Counted from the stretch's first letter, positions 32,821 through 42,409 are shown. The stretch: DNA of 64,000 nucleotides from an uncultured Paludibaculum sp. (GCF_963665245.1 NZ_OY762268.1:1178001-1242000); one strand, 5' to 3'. The notes: generated by a model from the sequence alone, not told the origin. Made by a program: numbers and translations.

Positions 32821-35385
32821 TCAGTACTGCACGGCAAACTGCCCGCTGAGGGCGGTGAGATAGAGCGCCGTCAGCACCCTTTGCGTCTTGTCCGGCATCG
32901 CCGTGATGGCCGTCGTCAGGCTGTTCTTCATCGATTGCGGCATGCGCCCGAATAGCAGTGCGTTGTTCACCGTCTCAATCAGAGTGGGAATGTCACTGGC
33001 CGCGCTTTGGAACGGCGCCAGGTTCACCGAGACCTCCGAACCCATCTGGCCGGTGAGGATGAAGTAGAAGAAGTTGGCCCGCACCAGCGACTCCGTGGGG
33101 CCATACACCTGGAACTCCGGTCCGAACAGCGGCGACTTCGGAATGCGGTAACTCATGGGATAGAACCCGAAGACCGAGGGCGGCTCCAGCGGGCTCATGC
33201 TCTGGTCGACGAACATGTAGCTGAACGTGTTCGATTGCGACACGCTGCCGCCCAACGCCCGCACAAACTCAGCGAACTGGAAGTGCGGATCCTTCAGGCG
33301 TCCGCTGGTGGGTGTGGCCACATCCTGTCGCGCCTCGGCATCGGTGAGGATTGCCGTCAGTACGGCCTTCAGATCGCCCCGCACGCCGGAGCCGTTGTCG
33401 TTGAACACCTGCGCCACGCGTTGAATGTACCCGGGGCTGGGATTGCTGGTGACCATGTCGCGAATGAGCCGCGTAGCGACAAAGGGCCCCACGTTCGGAT
33501 GCTGGAAAATGCAATCCAGCGCCGCGTTCGTCTCCATCGCCACCGTGAGCCCAGCCGGAATCGCGCAGCCACCCACCAGAGTCTTCGCCGTGGCGTCGTG
33601 GTTCTGCTCGCGCGTCTCCATCGAGGCCGCCGAGAAGTTCTCCCAGTTCGTCGCCTGCGGCTGCGCGCCGGCGGCCGTGGGATAGGTCCAACCCGTCAAA
33701 GCCCGCGCCGTCTGCGCCACGGTAGCCTGATCGTATGTCGGGATGGGATTGCCCTGCCCGTCAAGCTTGGTCGAGCCGTCCTGGTTCAACTGCACCACTC
33801 CGAGAGAAAAGAGCTGCATTACTTCGCGCGGGTAGTTCTCGTTGGCGCCATTCCCGACACCCGGCTTGGTGGAGTTCGCCAGGTCGAGATACTTGCCCAT
33901 CTGTGGACTCACTGTGATGTCCCACAGCAGTTGCCGGTAGTTGCCGAAGGCGTTCCTGCTCAGGATCTGCCAGTAAGGCGCAACCTCGTTCGAGTAGACG
34001 TTTTTGTTCGTCGAGATCACGATGATCTTCGCCAGCGCGTTGATCATCCTCTGCCGTAGCTGGTCCGGCGCGTGCACCATCCGCCACAGGAACTGCGCCC
34101 GATCCTGGTTGATGTTGCCGGTCACCGGAATCGTGGTCTCGGCCATGGCCAACTGTTGAGCGAGCCAGGCGTTGACCCCCATGGTCGTCACGGCCTGAAG
34201 ATCCGTAGCCGAAGGGCCGAACGCAGCCTGCTCCAGGAGCCTTGCCGCGCTGAGGTTCACCTGCGGTACCGGCTGCGTGATCGAGACGGCTGCGCTGGCC
34301 GACGCCGCGGGCAGGGCCACACTGGTGGCCTTCACGGTCACGCTCGCCGGATTGGGCACAGTCGCGGGCGCCGTGTAGAGTCCGGCTGCCGAGATCGTAC
34401 CCACCGTCGCGTTGCCGCTCGCCAGATTGTTTACCGTCCAAGTCACTGCCTGATTCGCGTTGTTATTGATCACGGCCGTGAACTGCCGCGCCGTGCCCGC
34501 CTGTACGCTCGCGCTGGACGGCGTCAGCGTAACAGTCGGCGCCGGCTGCGTCAGAGTCACGGCGGCCGAGGCGGACACCAGCGGGTCGGCCACACTCGTC
34601 GCCTTCACCGTCGCCACTGCCGGGTTAGGCAGACTCGCCGGAGCCGTGTACACGCCACTGGACGAAATCGACCCCGCCGTCGCGCTCCACGTCACCATCG
34701 TGTTGGCCGTGCCACCCACCGTCGCCGTGAACGTCTGCGTTCCGTTCAACCCCACGCTGGCGCTCGTGGGCGACACCGCTACGGTCACGCTCGACAAAGT
34801 CACCGTCAGACTCAGAGGGTCGCTCGTCACCGCGCCCGGAGCCGGCTGCGACACTCGCAGCAGTGCCGTACCCACCATCGACGCCGGCACGTTCCCCGTC
34901 ACAATCAACTTGGTCGGCGAGACGTAGGTCGCCGTCATTGGCTGGTTGTTGATGGTGGCCGTGGTCGTCGGCATAAACGCCGCGCCATTCAAGGTGAGCG
35001 ACACCGCGCCCGCCGCGAACTTCGAGGGACTGCTGCTCCAGATGTACGGCTGCGGGTAAGTGATGGTCAACTGCGCCGACCCGGCGATGGCCGGATACGC
35101 CGTGCTCGTGGCCGCGACGGTGATGACGTTGGCGGCCGGAGGCACGACGGGCGCCGTGTAAACGCCCGCCGCGGTGATGGTGCCATAGGTGCTGCTGCCG
35201 CCCACGACGCCGTTAATGGACCATTTGATCGTCGCCGGGGACAGCGGCACATAGGCGGAAAGCGACCGCGCGGTGCCTACCGCGATATTGGCGGGTCCGG
35301 GATAGACGGTGATTGTCTGACCGAGGGCCAGGGGCCCGAATGCCAGGAGGCAAAAGGAGAGAGCGGCGTAGATCCTCACAAACAT
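32821..35385 (-). CDS. Secreted DUF1800 protein with N-terminal Ig-like repeats
   Basis: The 854-residue product has a signal peptide (LALGQ), then about 370 residues of Ig-like repeats. These recur as ITAAGVYTAP, SISSSGVYTAPASLPNP and TISAAGLYTAPATVPNP, each followed by a VKATSVA-type strand. The DUF1800 domain begins near SAARLLEQAAFGPSATDLQ and runs to the C-terminus. The repeats suggest a surface or matrix location. It is the first gene of a two-gene unit with the DUF1501 protein. A palindrome CACCGCGGTG (35414-35423) lies upstream of the start and may be an operator. Confidence 0.9.
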   Translation of the reverse strand: MFVRIYAALSFCLLAFGPLALGQTITVYPGPANIAVGTARSLSAYVPLSPATIKWSINGVVGGSSTYGTITAAGVYTAPVVPPAANVITVAATSTAYPAIAGSAQLTITYPQPYIWSSSPSKFAAGAVSLTLNGAAFMPTTTATINNQPMTATYVSPTKLIVTGNVPASMVGTALLRVSQPAPGAVTSDPLSLTVTLSSVTVAVSPTSASVGLNGTQTFTATVGGTANTMVTWSATAGSISSSGVYTAPASLPNPAVATVKATSVADPLVSASAAVTLTQPAPTVTLTPSSASVQAGTARQFTAVINNNANQAVTWTVNNLASGNATVGTISAAGLYTAPATVPNPASVTVKATSVALPAASASAAVSITQPVPQVNLSAARLLEQAAFGPSATDLQAVTTMGVNAWLAQQLAMAETTIPVTGNINQDRAQFLWRMVHAPDQLRQRMINALAKIIVISTNKNVYSNEVAPYWQILSRNAFGNYRQLLWDITVSPQMGKYLDLANSTKPGVGNGANENYPREVMQLFSLGVVQLNQDGSTKLDGQGNPIPTYDQATVAQTARALTGWTYPTAAGAQPQATNWENFSAASMETREQNHDATAKTLVGGCAIPAGLTVAMETNAALDCIFQHPNVGPFVATRLIRDMVTSNPSPGYIQRVAQVFNDNGSGVRGDLKAVLTAILTDAEARQDVATPTSGRLKDPHFQFAEFVRALGGSVSQSNTFSYMFVDQSMSPLEPPSVFGFYPMSYRIPKSPLFGPEFQVYGPTESLVRANFFYFILTGQMGSEVSVNLAPFQSAASDIPTLIETVNNALLFGRMPQSMKNSLTTAITAMPDKTQRVLTALYLTALSGQFAVQY

Positions 35386-35444
35386 ATATGCGAAATCGCG
35401 GCACCATAACTACCACCGCGGTGATATTTATCTGATCCGGCAGC

Positions 35445-35884
35445 CTACCTGAGCTTCCGCAAGGCCGATTCCGCCGCTTCGATACCCTTTTGGACTTCGG
35501 GCCGCGAAGCATCCGGACCACCCGCCGCGCTGGCTAGTTTCCAGTTCTCCATCGCCGCTCGCCTGACACCAGTTCGTAGAGGATGGCGCCCAGCGAGTAA
35601 ACGTCGGTCGCCGTGGTGATCGGTTCCCCGGTCGACTGTTCCGGGCTGCCATACTGCGGCGTCGTCAGCCCGACCGGAATCTGGGTTTGTCCCGCCCAAT
35701 CCGTGGTCGGCAGCTCGGCGCTGCCGAAATCCAGCAGTTTCGGCTCGCCCTCCATGTTCACGAGAATGTTCTGAGGCTTCAGCTCCGGTTAGGTCAACGG
35801 CACCAGGCGCTGCAGTGCCTGCTGGTCCCCTTCACGCCACTCCTGCAGCAGTTGAGTCAGTTCCGCCGTCGTCACTTCTTGCAT
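35445..35884 (-). pseudogene. Fused relic of an ECF sigma factor gene and a Ser/Thr kinase gene
   Basis: From ATG 35884 the frame reads TAELTQLLQEWREGDQQALQ, the N-terminus of the ECF sigma subgroup that Acidobacteriota pair with kinases, and stops at TAA 35791-35789. The same frame then continues at once with LKPQNILV and KLLDFGSAELP (catalytic-loop and DFG region of a Hanks-type kinase), SPEQSTGEP and TDVYSLGAILYELVSGE. It breaks near 35534, and a shifted frame (MENWKLASA to ALRKLR) runs to TAG at 35445. The sigma C-terminus, kinase N-lobe and kinase C-lobe are gone, so internal deletions fused two neighbouring genes. Confidence 0.75.
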
Positions 35885-35977
35885 CCGCGAATCATCCCCG
35901 AACGGGCGGCCGGACGGTCCGCCACATAGGTACTCACCTTGGCGGCCAGGGTCACCGTTGTCAAGTCACTGAAGACA

Positions 35978-36007
35978 CGAAGGGCCCCGGTCGCCCGGAG
36001 CCCTTCG
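35978..36007 (-). terminator. Hairpin after the Gfo/Idh/MocA gene
   Basis: CGAAGGGC with CCGG in the left arm and CCGG with GCCCTTCG in the right arm form a stem of about 12 bp with one bulge and a four-base loop. It lies 25-54 bases past the stop of the minus-strand oxidoreductase gene. The tail (GTGTCTTC) is only moderately U-rich. Confidence 0.6.
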
Positions 36008-36031
36008 ATCCCTTCTAAACTCTACTAAAAG

Positions 36032-37195
36032 TTACTTCTTTCCCTTGGCAGGACCGCACTTCACCCACGCCTTCTTCTTGTTGCTTTCGACGACCGCTTC
36101 CAGCAGCTGCATGCCGCGCAGGCCGTCCGCGAACGTCGGGTATTCGATGGGCAGGCTGCGATCCACCACGCGCGACCAGAAGCGCTTATAGAGTTGCTTG
36201 TGCGCGTCGTCATAGCCCTCGCTATGGCCACCGGGGTAGTCGGCATAGCTGGCCGCCTTCGGATAGTACAGGCTGCCGTCCTTCAGCAGCAGGCGATTGG
36301 GTTCGTTTCGCTCGCCAATCCACAGCTCGTCGGGCTTCTCCTGATTCCAGCTGATGCTGCCCTTGGTGCCCGCGATCAGCCATTCAAAGCGGTTCTTGCA
36401 GCCGGCGGTCACCTGGCTGACGGTGTAAGCGCCACGGCAGTTCTCGCCCAGGTGCAGCATCGCCATGCCGAAGTCTTCCGTGTCGATCTTGACTTCGTTG
36501 TAGTCTTCCGGCTTCAGCGTCTTGCCGGCGAAGGTCTCGATCGCAACCTTGGGCTGCTTACGGGTCTTGTGGATGATCTTGAGGTCGGCGCAGATGGCCG
36601 TGATGGAAAGCCCGGTCACGTGCTGGATCATGTCCATCCAGTGCGACCCGATGTCGCCCATGGTGCGCAGCGGGCCATTGTGCTTGCGCAGGATGCGCCA
36701 GTTGAAGTCGGTGTCGTAGAGCAGCCAATCCTGCGAGTAGGTGCCCTGGACGATGAGGATGTCGCCGAGATCGCCGTTGGCGATCATCGCCCGAGCCTGC
36801 TGAACGGCCGGGTAGTAGCGCAGGTTATGATTGGTGGCGTGGCAGAGCTTCTTCTTCTCGGCCAGGTCCAGCATTTCCTTGGCTTCCTTGGCGGACATCG
36901 CCAGGGGCTTCTCGCACAGCACGTGTTTGCCGGCGTTGAGGGCGTCTTTGGCAACGGGCGCGTGCAGGGCGTTGGGTGTACACACATGGACGCCGGCGAT
37001 CTCCTGATCGGCCAGCAATTCCTTGTAGTTACCGGTGGCTCGCGGGATGTAGTGCGCGGCGGCGAAGCGGTCCGCTTCCTCCTGCGTGATGCCGGCCACG
37101 GCGGCGACCTCGACGAACCCAAGACGGCGCAAATTCTCCACGTGGGTCTTGCCCATGAAGCCGGCGCCAATGACTGCGACTTTCAGTTTGCTCAT
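36032..37195 (-). CDS. Gfo/Idh/MocA-family NAD(P)-dependent oxidoreductase
   Basis: The 387-residue protein has the Rossmann start VAVIGAGFMGKTHVENL and the family's CEKPLAMS motif with the catalytic-site Lys. The C-terminal domain follows with the aromatic-rich substrate face (GDIGSHWMDMIQHVTG). Such enzymes oxidise or reduce sugars, inositols or their derivatives; the exact substrate is not readable. ATG 37195 has AGGA upstream. It is transcribed alone, divergent from a small membrane protein gene. Confidence 0.92.
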   Translation of the reverse strand: MSKLKVAVIGAGFMGKTHVENLRRLGFVEVAAVAGITQEEADRFAAAHYIPRATGNYKELLADQEIAGVHVCTPNALHAPVAKDALNAGKHVLCEKPLAMSAKEAKEMLDLAEKKKLCHATNHNLRYYPAVQQARAMIANGDLGDILIVQGTYSQDWLLYDTDFNWRILRKHNGPLRTMGDIGSHWMDMIQHVTGLSITAICADLKIIHKTRKQPKVAIETFAGKTLKPEDYNEVKIDTEDFGMAMLHLGENCRGAYTVSQVTAGCKNRFEWLIAGTKGSISWNQEKPDELWIGERNEPNRLLLKDGSLYYPKAASYADYPGGHSEGYDDAHKQLYKRFWSRVVDRSLPIEYPTFADGLRGMQLLEAVVESNKKKAWVKCGPAKGKK

Positions 37196-37277
37196 AAAGT
37201 TTTATCCTCGCGAGCCGATAATAGGCTCAAGGTTTAGACCATTTACACTCTATAACAAGTGCTCAGGGTCCCGTAAC

Positions 37278-37649
37278 ATGATCGTTCGCCTTCGCTTCAA
37301 AGCATCGCAGGTCCGAGTGGCAACGTCGCCGCCCGTGGCACGCAAAGCTCAGGTTGTAGAGATGCGCGCGCCTGCCCACGCAACCCGGCCGGCGAACCCT
37401 AACCATGTGAGCACGCAGGAGATGGCCGGAGGGCTGGCGGCCCTTCTGGCGCCCGCCGCCACCCTCACTTTCGCCATCGCCCTGTGGCGCCTGGGCCGGG
37501 ATCTCGGCCTGACGAAGAACTTCTTCATCACCGACGGGCCCTTCTCGCACTGGCAAGTCTGGTTAGCGATGACCGCCACGCTCGCCGCCTCCAGCATGTA
37601 CCTGAACCGCAAGAGCGAGCGGGCCGCCCGCGCCCCAGTGGCCGACTAG
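37278..37649 (+). CDS. Small membrane protein of unknown function
   Basis: From ATG 37278 the product is 123 residues with two hydrophobic segments, GGLAALLAPAATLTFAIALW (about 52-71) and WQVWLAMTATLAASSMYL (about 95-112). The N-terminal 50 residues are basic and Pro/Ala-rich. An alternative start at 37362 (MRAPAHAT) would keep both segments. Neither start has a good SD. I do not recognise a family. It is divergent from the oxidoreductase gene and converges on the metalloprotease gene. Confidence 0.6.
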   Translation: MIVRLRFKASQVRVATSPPVARKAQVVEMRAPAHATRPANPNHVSTQEMAGGLAALLAPAATLTFAIALWRLGRDLGLTKNFFITDGPFSHWQVWLAMTATLAASSMYLNRKSERAARAPVAD

Positions 37650-37656
37650 CACCTCT

Positions 37657-40041
37657 TCACTCCCAGTCGCACGCCATGCCGATAGGCATGCCCGGCGGCG
37701 CGTCCTTCGCCTTCGGCAGCCGCATCTGCTTCGGATCCTTTTCGAAAGCGGCAATCTCCGCCAGCCCGAACGCGACACTGGGCGCGGCCGGCCGCCCGGC
37801 CAGCCATGCCTTCAACTTGTTGATTTCCGACAGCGCGACGGCCCGCACCTGGCCCGATGCGTCGTCATCCACCGCCAGATTCATCACGTTGCGTAGCGCC
37901 GCATACTGCACGGCATGCTGAACCTCCCCGGGCAGTCCGGGTTTGGCCGCTGCCTTCCACGTGGCGGCAAAAAGACGATCCAGCAGCTCCTCCAACCCTG
38001 GCAGCGCCACGTCCCGCGAGTGATATTCCACCAACCGCGCGGCCCGCTGCGGATTCACCACCAGATCAATCGTCATGTCCGCGGCTGACTCGGCCGCCGC
38101 CACCGGATCAAAGGTCAGCCCAGTCCGGTGCCGGAACAGCTCGCGTGTGGAATTGAAACCGGCTGGCCGAGGAGGAATGAGCTTCAAAATGGACTCGGGG
38201 ATCGTCAGCGCCTCAGGCTTCAGCGTGGCCAGCACAGCGTCCAGCGCCCGGCGCTGCTCCGCCGCCGGAACGATCTGCGTTGCGGTCTGACCATCCCCCC
38301 GAAGTGCATAGGAATAGCGGAGACCGCCAACCGACTTCACAGCCGATTCCACCTGGTAACGATGGGAAAGGTAGAGAGGGACCAGCACGTCTTCCAGCAG
38401 CGCCAGCGGGGTCCCTGTCCGCACATTATTTTCCCCAAACCGCGCCAGTGCGGCCGACCGCACCTGCATCCAACGATTCAGTTCGTCCACCGCGTTCGCG
38501 CCGTTGTCCCAGAGATGCGTCTCGGGATGAGCGCCGCCGGCAGGCCGCGCATCCTGATCCGTCAGGAACGTCAGCCCACGCTGCCGCGCCGCGTCGATGA
38601 TCCCGTTCAACGCCTTCTTCTCGTCCGTCCCGGGAGCAAACTGGGAATACCCCCACTGGATGGAAACCTTGTCCCATTCGCCGATCCCTTTCGCGTAGGC
38701 ATCGCTCAGGTCGGGCTGGCCGTTCTTCAACGTCACCCAGGGATGCGGGTAGTCCATTACGGACGCCCGGCCCTGCGCCGACGCGATGTAGTTATGCCCC
38801 AATCCGAGCGTATGGCCCACCTCATGCGCCGCCAACTGCCGCAGACGCGCCAGCGACATCTCCAACATCCGAGGATCGCTTTCCCCAGCCGCATACGGGG
38901 CCAACAGCGATTCAGCGATCAGGAAATCCTGCCGTACCCGTAACGAACCCAACGAAACGTGGCCCTTGAGGATCTCACCCGTCCGTGGATCGCTGACGCT
39001 GGAGCCATACGACCAGCCGCGCGTCGACCGGTGCACCCACTGGATCACGTTGTAGCGCAGATCCATCGGATCGGCCCCCTCGGGCAGCATCTCGACGCGA
39101 AAGGCGTTCCGGAAGCCCGCGGCCTCAAACGCCTGGCTCCACCAGCGCGCGCCGTCCAGCAGGGCTCCACGAATGGGCTCCGGCGTACCCGGATCCAGGT
39201 AGTAGACGATGGGCTTCACCACCTCGCTGACGGCGGCAGCGGGGTCCTTCTTCTCCAACCGGTGGCGCGGCGTGAAGCGCCTCACGACGGGTTCGCTGAC
39301 AGGCGTGGCGTAGTCCAGATACTGCATATCGAAGAAGCCGGAGCGGGGGTCGAACTCGCGCTTCTGGAAGCTCAGGTCCGGCAGTTCGACGAAACTGTGG
39401 TGCATGCGCACCGTCACCGCGCCGGAGGTCGGGGTGACGGAACTGAGGAACCGGCCGGCCGGCCCACCCGTGAACGTGATGGTGGCCTCCACCTCGGTGT
39501 TCTTCGGGAAGTTCCTGGTGCGCGGCAGGTACAAGGCGCAGCGCGACGAATCCAGATGATAGGAGCCCTGCTTGGCCGATTGCAGCGCCTCGGCCACGCC
39601 ATGCGCGTCGCGCAGGAAGAACGCGGTGGCATCCACCAGCACCCGGCCATCCTCCTGCACGGCCGCTTCAAACCCCCACAGGACGCTCTCCGCGAAGCTG
39701 TCTTTCACCGCCTTGCGCTCAGCCGCATCGTTCGAATTCGCGCGGTAGTCGGTATTGGCCGCGATGAGCAGCACCTTGTTACCGCTTCGCTCCCACCGCG
39801 CCAGATACGTGCCGCCCAACTGCCCGCGATCGAGGCCAATGTCGTTGGACCCCACCCCGCCTGGCAGTGACGTGTAGTAGAGGAACTCCTCACCCCAGTG
39901 GCCCACTTCCAGCCACAGCTTGCCTTCCGCTTCCTGCCAGTAGTAGGGAACGAACCCATCCACACGCAGGTTCTTGGGTACGGCCGGCGGCGCGGCATAC
40001 AAAACGGGGAGCAGACTGAGGGCCAGAGCGAGAAAGCGCAT
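37657..40041 (-). CDS. Secreted zinc metalloprotease, metzincin-like (DUF5117/DUF4953 type)
   Basis: ATG 40041 gives a signal peptide (LLPVLYAAPP) and a 794-residue protein. The zinc site HEVGHTLGLGHN fits the metzincin HExxHxxGxxH pattern. A DUF5117-like N-terminal region (FLYYTSLPGGVGSNDIGLDRG) and a C-terminal helical domain flank it. Large exported proteases of this sort are common in Acidobacteriota and Bacteroidota; the substrate is unknown. Only 25 bp separate its start from that of the divergent gene at 40067. Confidence 0.9.
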   Translation of the reverse strand: MRFLALALSLLPVLYAAPPAVPKNLRVDGFVPYYWQEAEGKLWLEVGHWGEEFLYYTSLPGGVGSNDIGLDRGQLGGTYLARWERSGNKVLLIAANTDYRANSNDAAERKAVKDSFAESVLWGFEAAVQEDGRVLVDATAFFLRDAHGVAEALQSAKQGSYHLDSSRCALYLPRTRNFPKNTEVEATITFTGGPAGRFLSSVTPTSGAVTVRMHHSFVELPDLSFQKREFDPRSGFFDMQYLDYATPVSEPVVRRFTPRHRLEKKDPAAAVSEVVKPIVYYLDPGTPEPIRGALLDGARWWSQAFEAAGFRNAFRVEMLPEGADPMDLRYNVIQWVHRSTRGWSYGSSVSDPRTGEILKGHVSLGSLRVRQDFLIAESLLAPYAAGESDPRMLEMSLARLRQLAAHEVGHTLGLGHNYIASAQGRASVMDYPHPWVTLKNGQPDLSDAYAKGIGEWDKVSIQWGYSQFAPGTDEKKALNGIIDAARQRGLTFLTDQDARPAGGAHPETHLWDNGANAVDELNRWMQVRSAALARFGENNVRTGTPLALLEDVLVPLYLSHRYQVESAVKSVGGLRYSYALRGDGQTATQIVPAAEQRRALDAVLATLKPEALTIPESILKLIPPRPAGFNSTRELFRHRTGLTFDPVAAAESAADMTIDLVVNPQRAARLVEYHSRDVALPGLEELLDRLFAATWKAAAKPGLPGEVQHAVQYAALRNVMNLAVDDDASGQVRAVALSEINKLKAWLAGRPAAPSVAFGLAEIAAFEKDPKQMRLPKAKDAPPGMPIGMACDWE

Positions 40042-40050
40042 ATTCTCACC

Positions 40051-40060
40051 ACTGTACACT
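40051..40060. promoter_or_regulatory. Candidate bidirectional promoter with two -10 boxes sharing TA
   Basis: The 10-mer ACTGTACACT contains TACACT on the plus strand (40055-40060), six bases before ATG 40067, and TACAGT on the minus strand (40056-40051), nine bases before ATG 40041. The two boxes share the central TA. The gap between the start codons is 25 bp, so both promoters must lie here and both mRNAs would be leaderless or nearly so. Confidence 0.5.
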
Positions 40061-40066
40061 GGTCTT

Positions 40067-41782
40067 ATGCGGATGCTCTCGCTGCCCCTTCTCGCCCTCG
40101 CCGCCGCCTCGGCCTTGGCGCAGAAGCCCTGTGGCAACACACCGGTCTATTCGCCCTGCGACATCGTTCTCGAACTGCCGCCCGCCGTGGCCGCCAAGCA
40201 CCCGGATCCGCCCGCAACCGTCGAGCTCTGGGCCGAGTTCCGTTCCCCCGAATTCAAGACGTACAAATTCCCCGCGTTCTGGGACGGCGGCTCGAAGATG
40301 GTGTTCCGCGTGGCCCCCGTGGAAGCGGGCAACTACACTTACCGCCTCAGCGGCAACATCCCTGAGTTCGACGGCAAGGAAGACAAGTTCACGGCTGTCG
40401 CGGCCCCCGATGCCACCGCCTTCATCAAGCGGGCCAACACCCACCATTGGCAGTACACCGAGGCGCTCAAGCCGCATCTCTACTTCGGCGCCGATTTCAC
40501 CGATGTGGCCGCCGTGGAAACCCGCGCCAAACAGAAGTTCACCCACCTCTCGCTGCCCATTTACTCGCCGAAGCTCGACCCTGCCTTCTTCCAGAAGATC
40601 GACGAACGCGTCGCCGCCATCAACGCCAAGGGCCTGATCGCCGACCTCATCATCGCCCCCACTCCGGCCGAGTTCGCGAAGATCTACCCCACCTGGAGCG
40701 ACCGCGAACACTTCCTGCGCTACATCGCCGGCCGTTACAGTGCCTACAACATCACCTGGGACCTCGCCAACGAATGGGAGTCGTCGCCCAACGCCCGCGC
40801 CATCCTCAAGGAGGTGGGCGTGGCGCTCAAGGGCCTCGATCCCTATGGTCACCCGCGCTCGTCCCGCTCCGCCGTGACCTCGGCCCCCCTCGGCCCCGAT
40901 GGCTGGATGGACTTCGTCATGAACGGCGCGCCCGATCTCACCGTGCCTGCCATCGAGCACGTCGCCAACACCGTACCCCAGGTCGTCCTAATCGACGCGG
41001 CGCTGCCCGAAGAGCAGTTCCGTAAGCGCGTCTGGAACGCAGCCATGTGCGGAGCCTACATCTCCATCACCGGCAATCTCGTGGACGGTTCGGCCAACGC
41101 CAAAACCGCCACAGGCTGGTTCGACACCATGTCGCGCACCCGCTTCTGGGATATCGAGCCCTACTTCGATCTCGACGGCGGCCGCGCCGTGGCCGGTCCG
41201 GAAACGGAGTATCTGGTCTACATCGAGGACCCGCAGAAGGTCGAAGTGACGGTGGAAAAGCACGGCTACGACGTCTACTGGGTGAACCCTTCCACAGGCG
41301 AGGCCGTGAAGGAGAAGAAGGATTGGAAGGGCGAACTGTACGAAGGGACACCGCCCGACGCCACCCGCGATTGGCTCCTGCACCTCTCACGCGACGGCCG
41401 CAAAGAGGGGATGTTGAAGAGCTACAAGTTCGAATCTTGGCCCATCCCGGTGCAGGAACCCGAGCGCAGTGCGGTCAAGGCGCCCTTCGAACTCGTCGCA
41501 CCCCCCAGCGACATCGTGCTCAAGCCCGGCGAGCCCGTGAAGTTCGAAATCAAGCTCAAGAGGAAGACCGCCGGTACGCGCCGCATGACCTACATGCTGG
41601 CCGGCGAAATCGTGCCCGACGGCCAGGGCACGCGCATCCTCGCCACAGGCCAACAGGGCACGCTGGTAGTGCCGGCCGTCATGCTGGCCCAGGCCCAGGG
41701 GCCCATGAACGTGCGGCTGTACGCTCTGAATGCCCCCGGCAAACTCTATATTCTCGACTACGTATTTACGGTGAAGAAGTAA
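40067..41782 (+). CDS. Exported glycoside hydrolase-like protein (DUF5060 plus TIM-barrel type)
   Basis: A signal peptide (ASALAQ) is followed by a beta-sandwich segment with VELWAEFRSPEFKTYKFPAF and GNYTYRLSGN, as in DUF5060 domains that precede glycosidase barrels. The barrel part has YNITWDLANEWE, where the Glu is a likely catalytic acid/base, then a C-terminal beta domain. The product is 571 residues. The substrate is unknown; relatives act on plant or bacterial polysaccharides. It ends four bases before tsaB. Confidence 0.75.
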   Translation: MRMLSLPLLALAAASALAQKPCGNTPVYSPCDIVLELPPAVAAKHPDPPATVELWAEFRSPEFKTYKFPAFWDGGSKMVFRVAPVEAGNYTYRLSGNIPEFDGKEDKFTAVAAPDATAFIKRANTHHWQYTEALKPHLYFGADFTDVAAVETRAKQKFTHLSLPIYSPKLDPAFFQKIDERVAAINAKGLIADLIIAPTPAEFAKIYPTWSDREHFLRYIAGRYSAYNITWDLANEWESSPNARAILKEVGVALKGLDPYGHPRSSRSAVTSAPLGPDGWMDFVMNGAPDLTVPAIEHVANTVPQVVLIDAALPEEQFRKRVWNAAMCGAYISITGNLVDGSANAKTATGWFDTMSRTRFWDIEPYFDLDGGRAVAGPETEYLVYIEDPQKVEVTVEKHGYDVYWVNPSTGEAVKEKKDWKGELYEGTPPDATRDWLLHLSRDGRKEGMLKSYKFESWPIPVQEPERSAVKAPFELVAPPSDIVLKPGEPVKFEIKLKRKTAGTRRMTYMLAGEIVPDGQGTRILATGQQGTLVVPAVMLAQAQGPMNVRLYALNAPGKLYILDYVFTVKK

Positions 41783-41785
41783 CGC

Positions 41786-42409
41786 ATGCCGCGCATTGTG
41801 GCCATCGACACAGCCTCTGAATTTGGATCCATCGCGCTGGTGGAAGACGGAGAAGTGCTGGAGGAGTTGATCCTCCATTCGCCCGACGGCTTCGGGCACG
41901 TGCTGTTCCCGCACCTGGACCGCCTCATGCGGCGCCACGGCTGGAAGCACGAGAACGTGGCCGGCTACGCCGCGGGTTCGGGCCCGGGTTCGTTCACCGG
42001 CGTACGCGTCGCCATCGCGGCCGTTAAGGGTCTCTCCGAGGCGACCGGAGCCCAGGCCGCCGCCATCTCAAATCTACAGGCGATGTCGCTCTACGGGACG
42101 TCCGCGCTGCGGGCCCCCTTCTTCGATGCGCGCCGCGGCGAGATCTACGCGGCGCTTTACGCCAGTGACCAGACCCCGGCCGGACCGGAGATCGTGACGA
42201 AGTTCCAGTCCTGGCACGAGGCCCTTCCTCAAAGCGCGGAACTCCTCACTCCGGACCCTGCGATTTTCGCCGTCGAAGCGACGCAGACCCCCAGGGCGCT
42301 GGCAGGCGCCATCGGACGCCTGGCCGCCAGCCGCCTGACCGACCCCATGTCGCTGGACGCTAACTACGTGCGCCGCTCCGATGCGGAACTGAACTGGGTG
42401 GATAAGTAA
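41786..42409 (+). CDS. tsaB: TsaB, tRNA threonylcarbamoyladenosine biosynthesis protein
   Basis: The 207-residue ASKHA-fold protein has the TsaB start IVAIDTASEFGSIAL and the GSGPGSFTGVRVA motif. It is a non-catalytic partner of TsaD and TsaE in making the t6A modification at A37 of ANN-decoding tRNAs. It lies four bases after the glycoside hydrolase gene, so it is probably read from that transcript. No tsaD or tsaE lies nearby. Confidence 0.9.
   Translation: MPRIVAIDTASEFGSIALVEDGEVLEELILHSPDGFGHVLFPHLDRLMRRHGWKHENVAGYAAGSGPGSFTGVRVAIAAVKGLSEATGAQAAAISNLQAMSLYGTSALRAPFFDARRGEIYAALYASDQTPAGPEIVTKFQSWHEALPQSAELLTPDPAIFAVEATQTPRALAGAIGRLAASRLTDPMSLDANYVRRSDAELNWVDK

Noticed and set aside
34072..35409. 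445-codon plus-strand frame opposite the DUF1800 gene
   Set aside because: Its Arg/His-rich composition is the mirror of the Ig-like repeats on the other strand, and it has no start signal.
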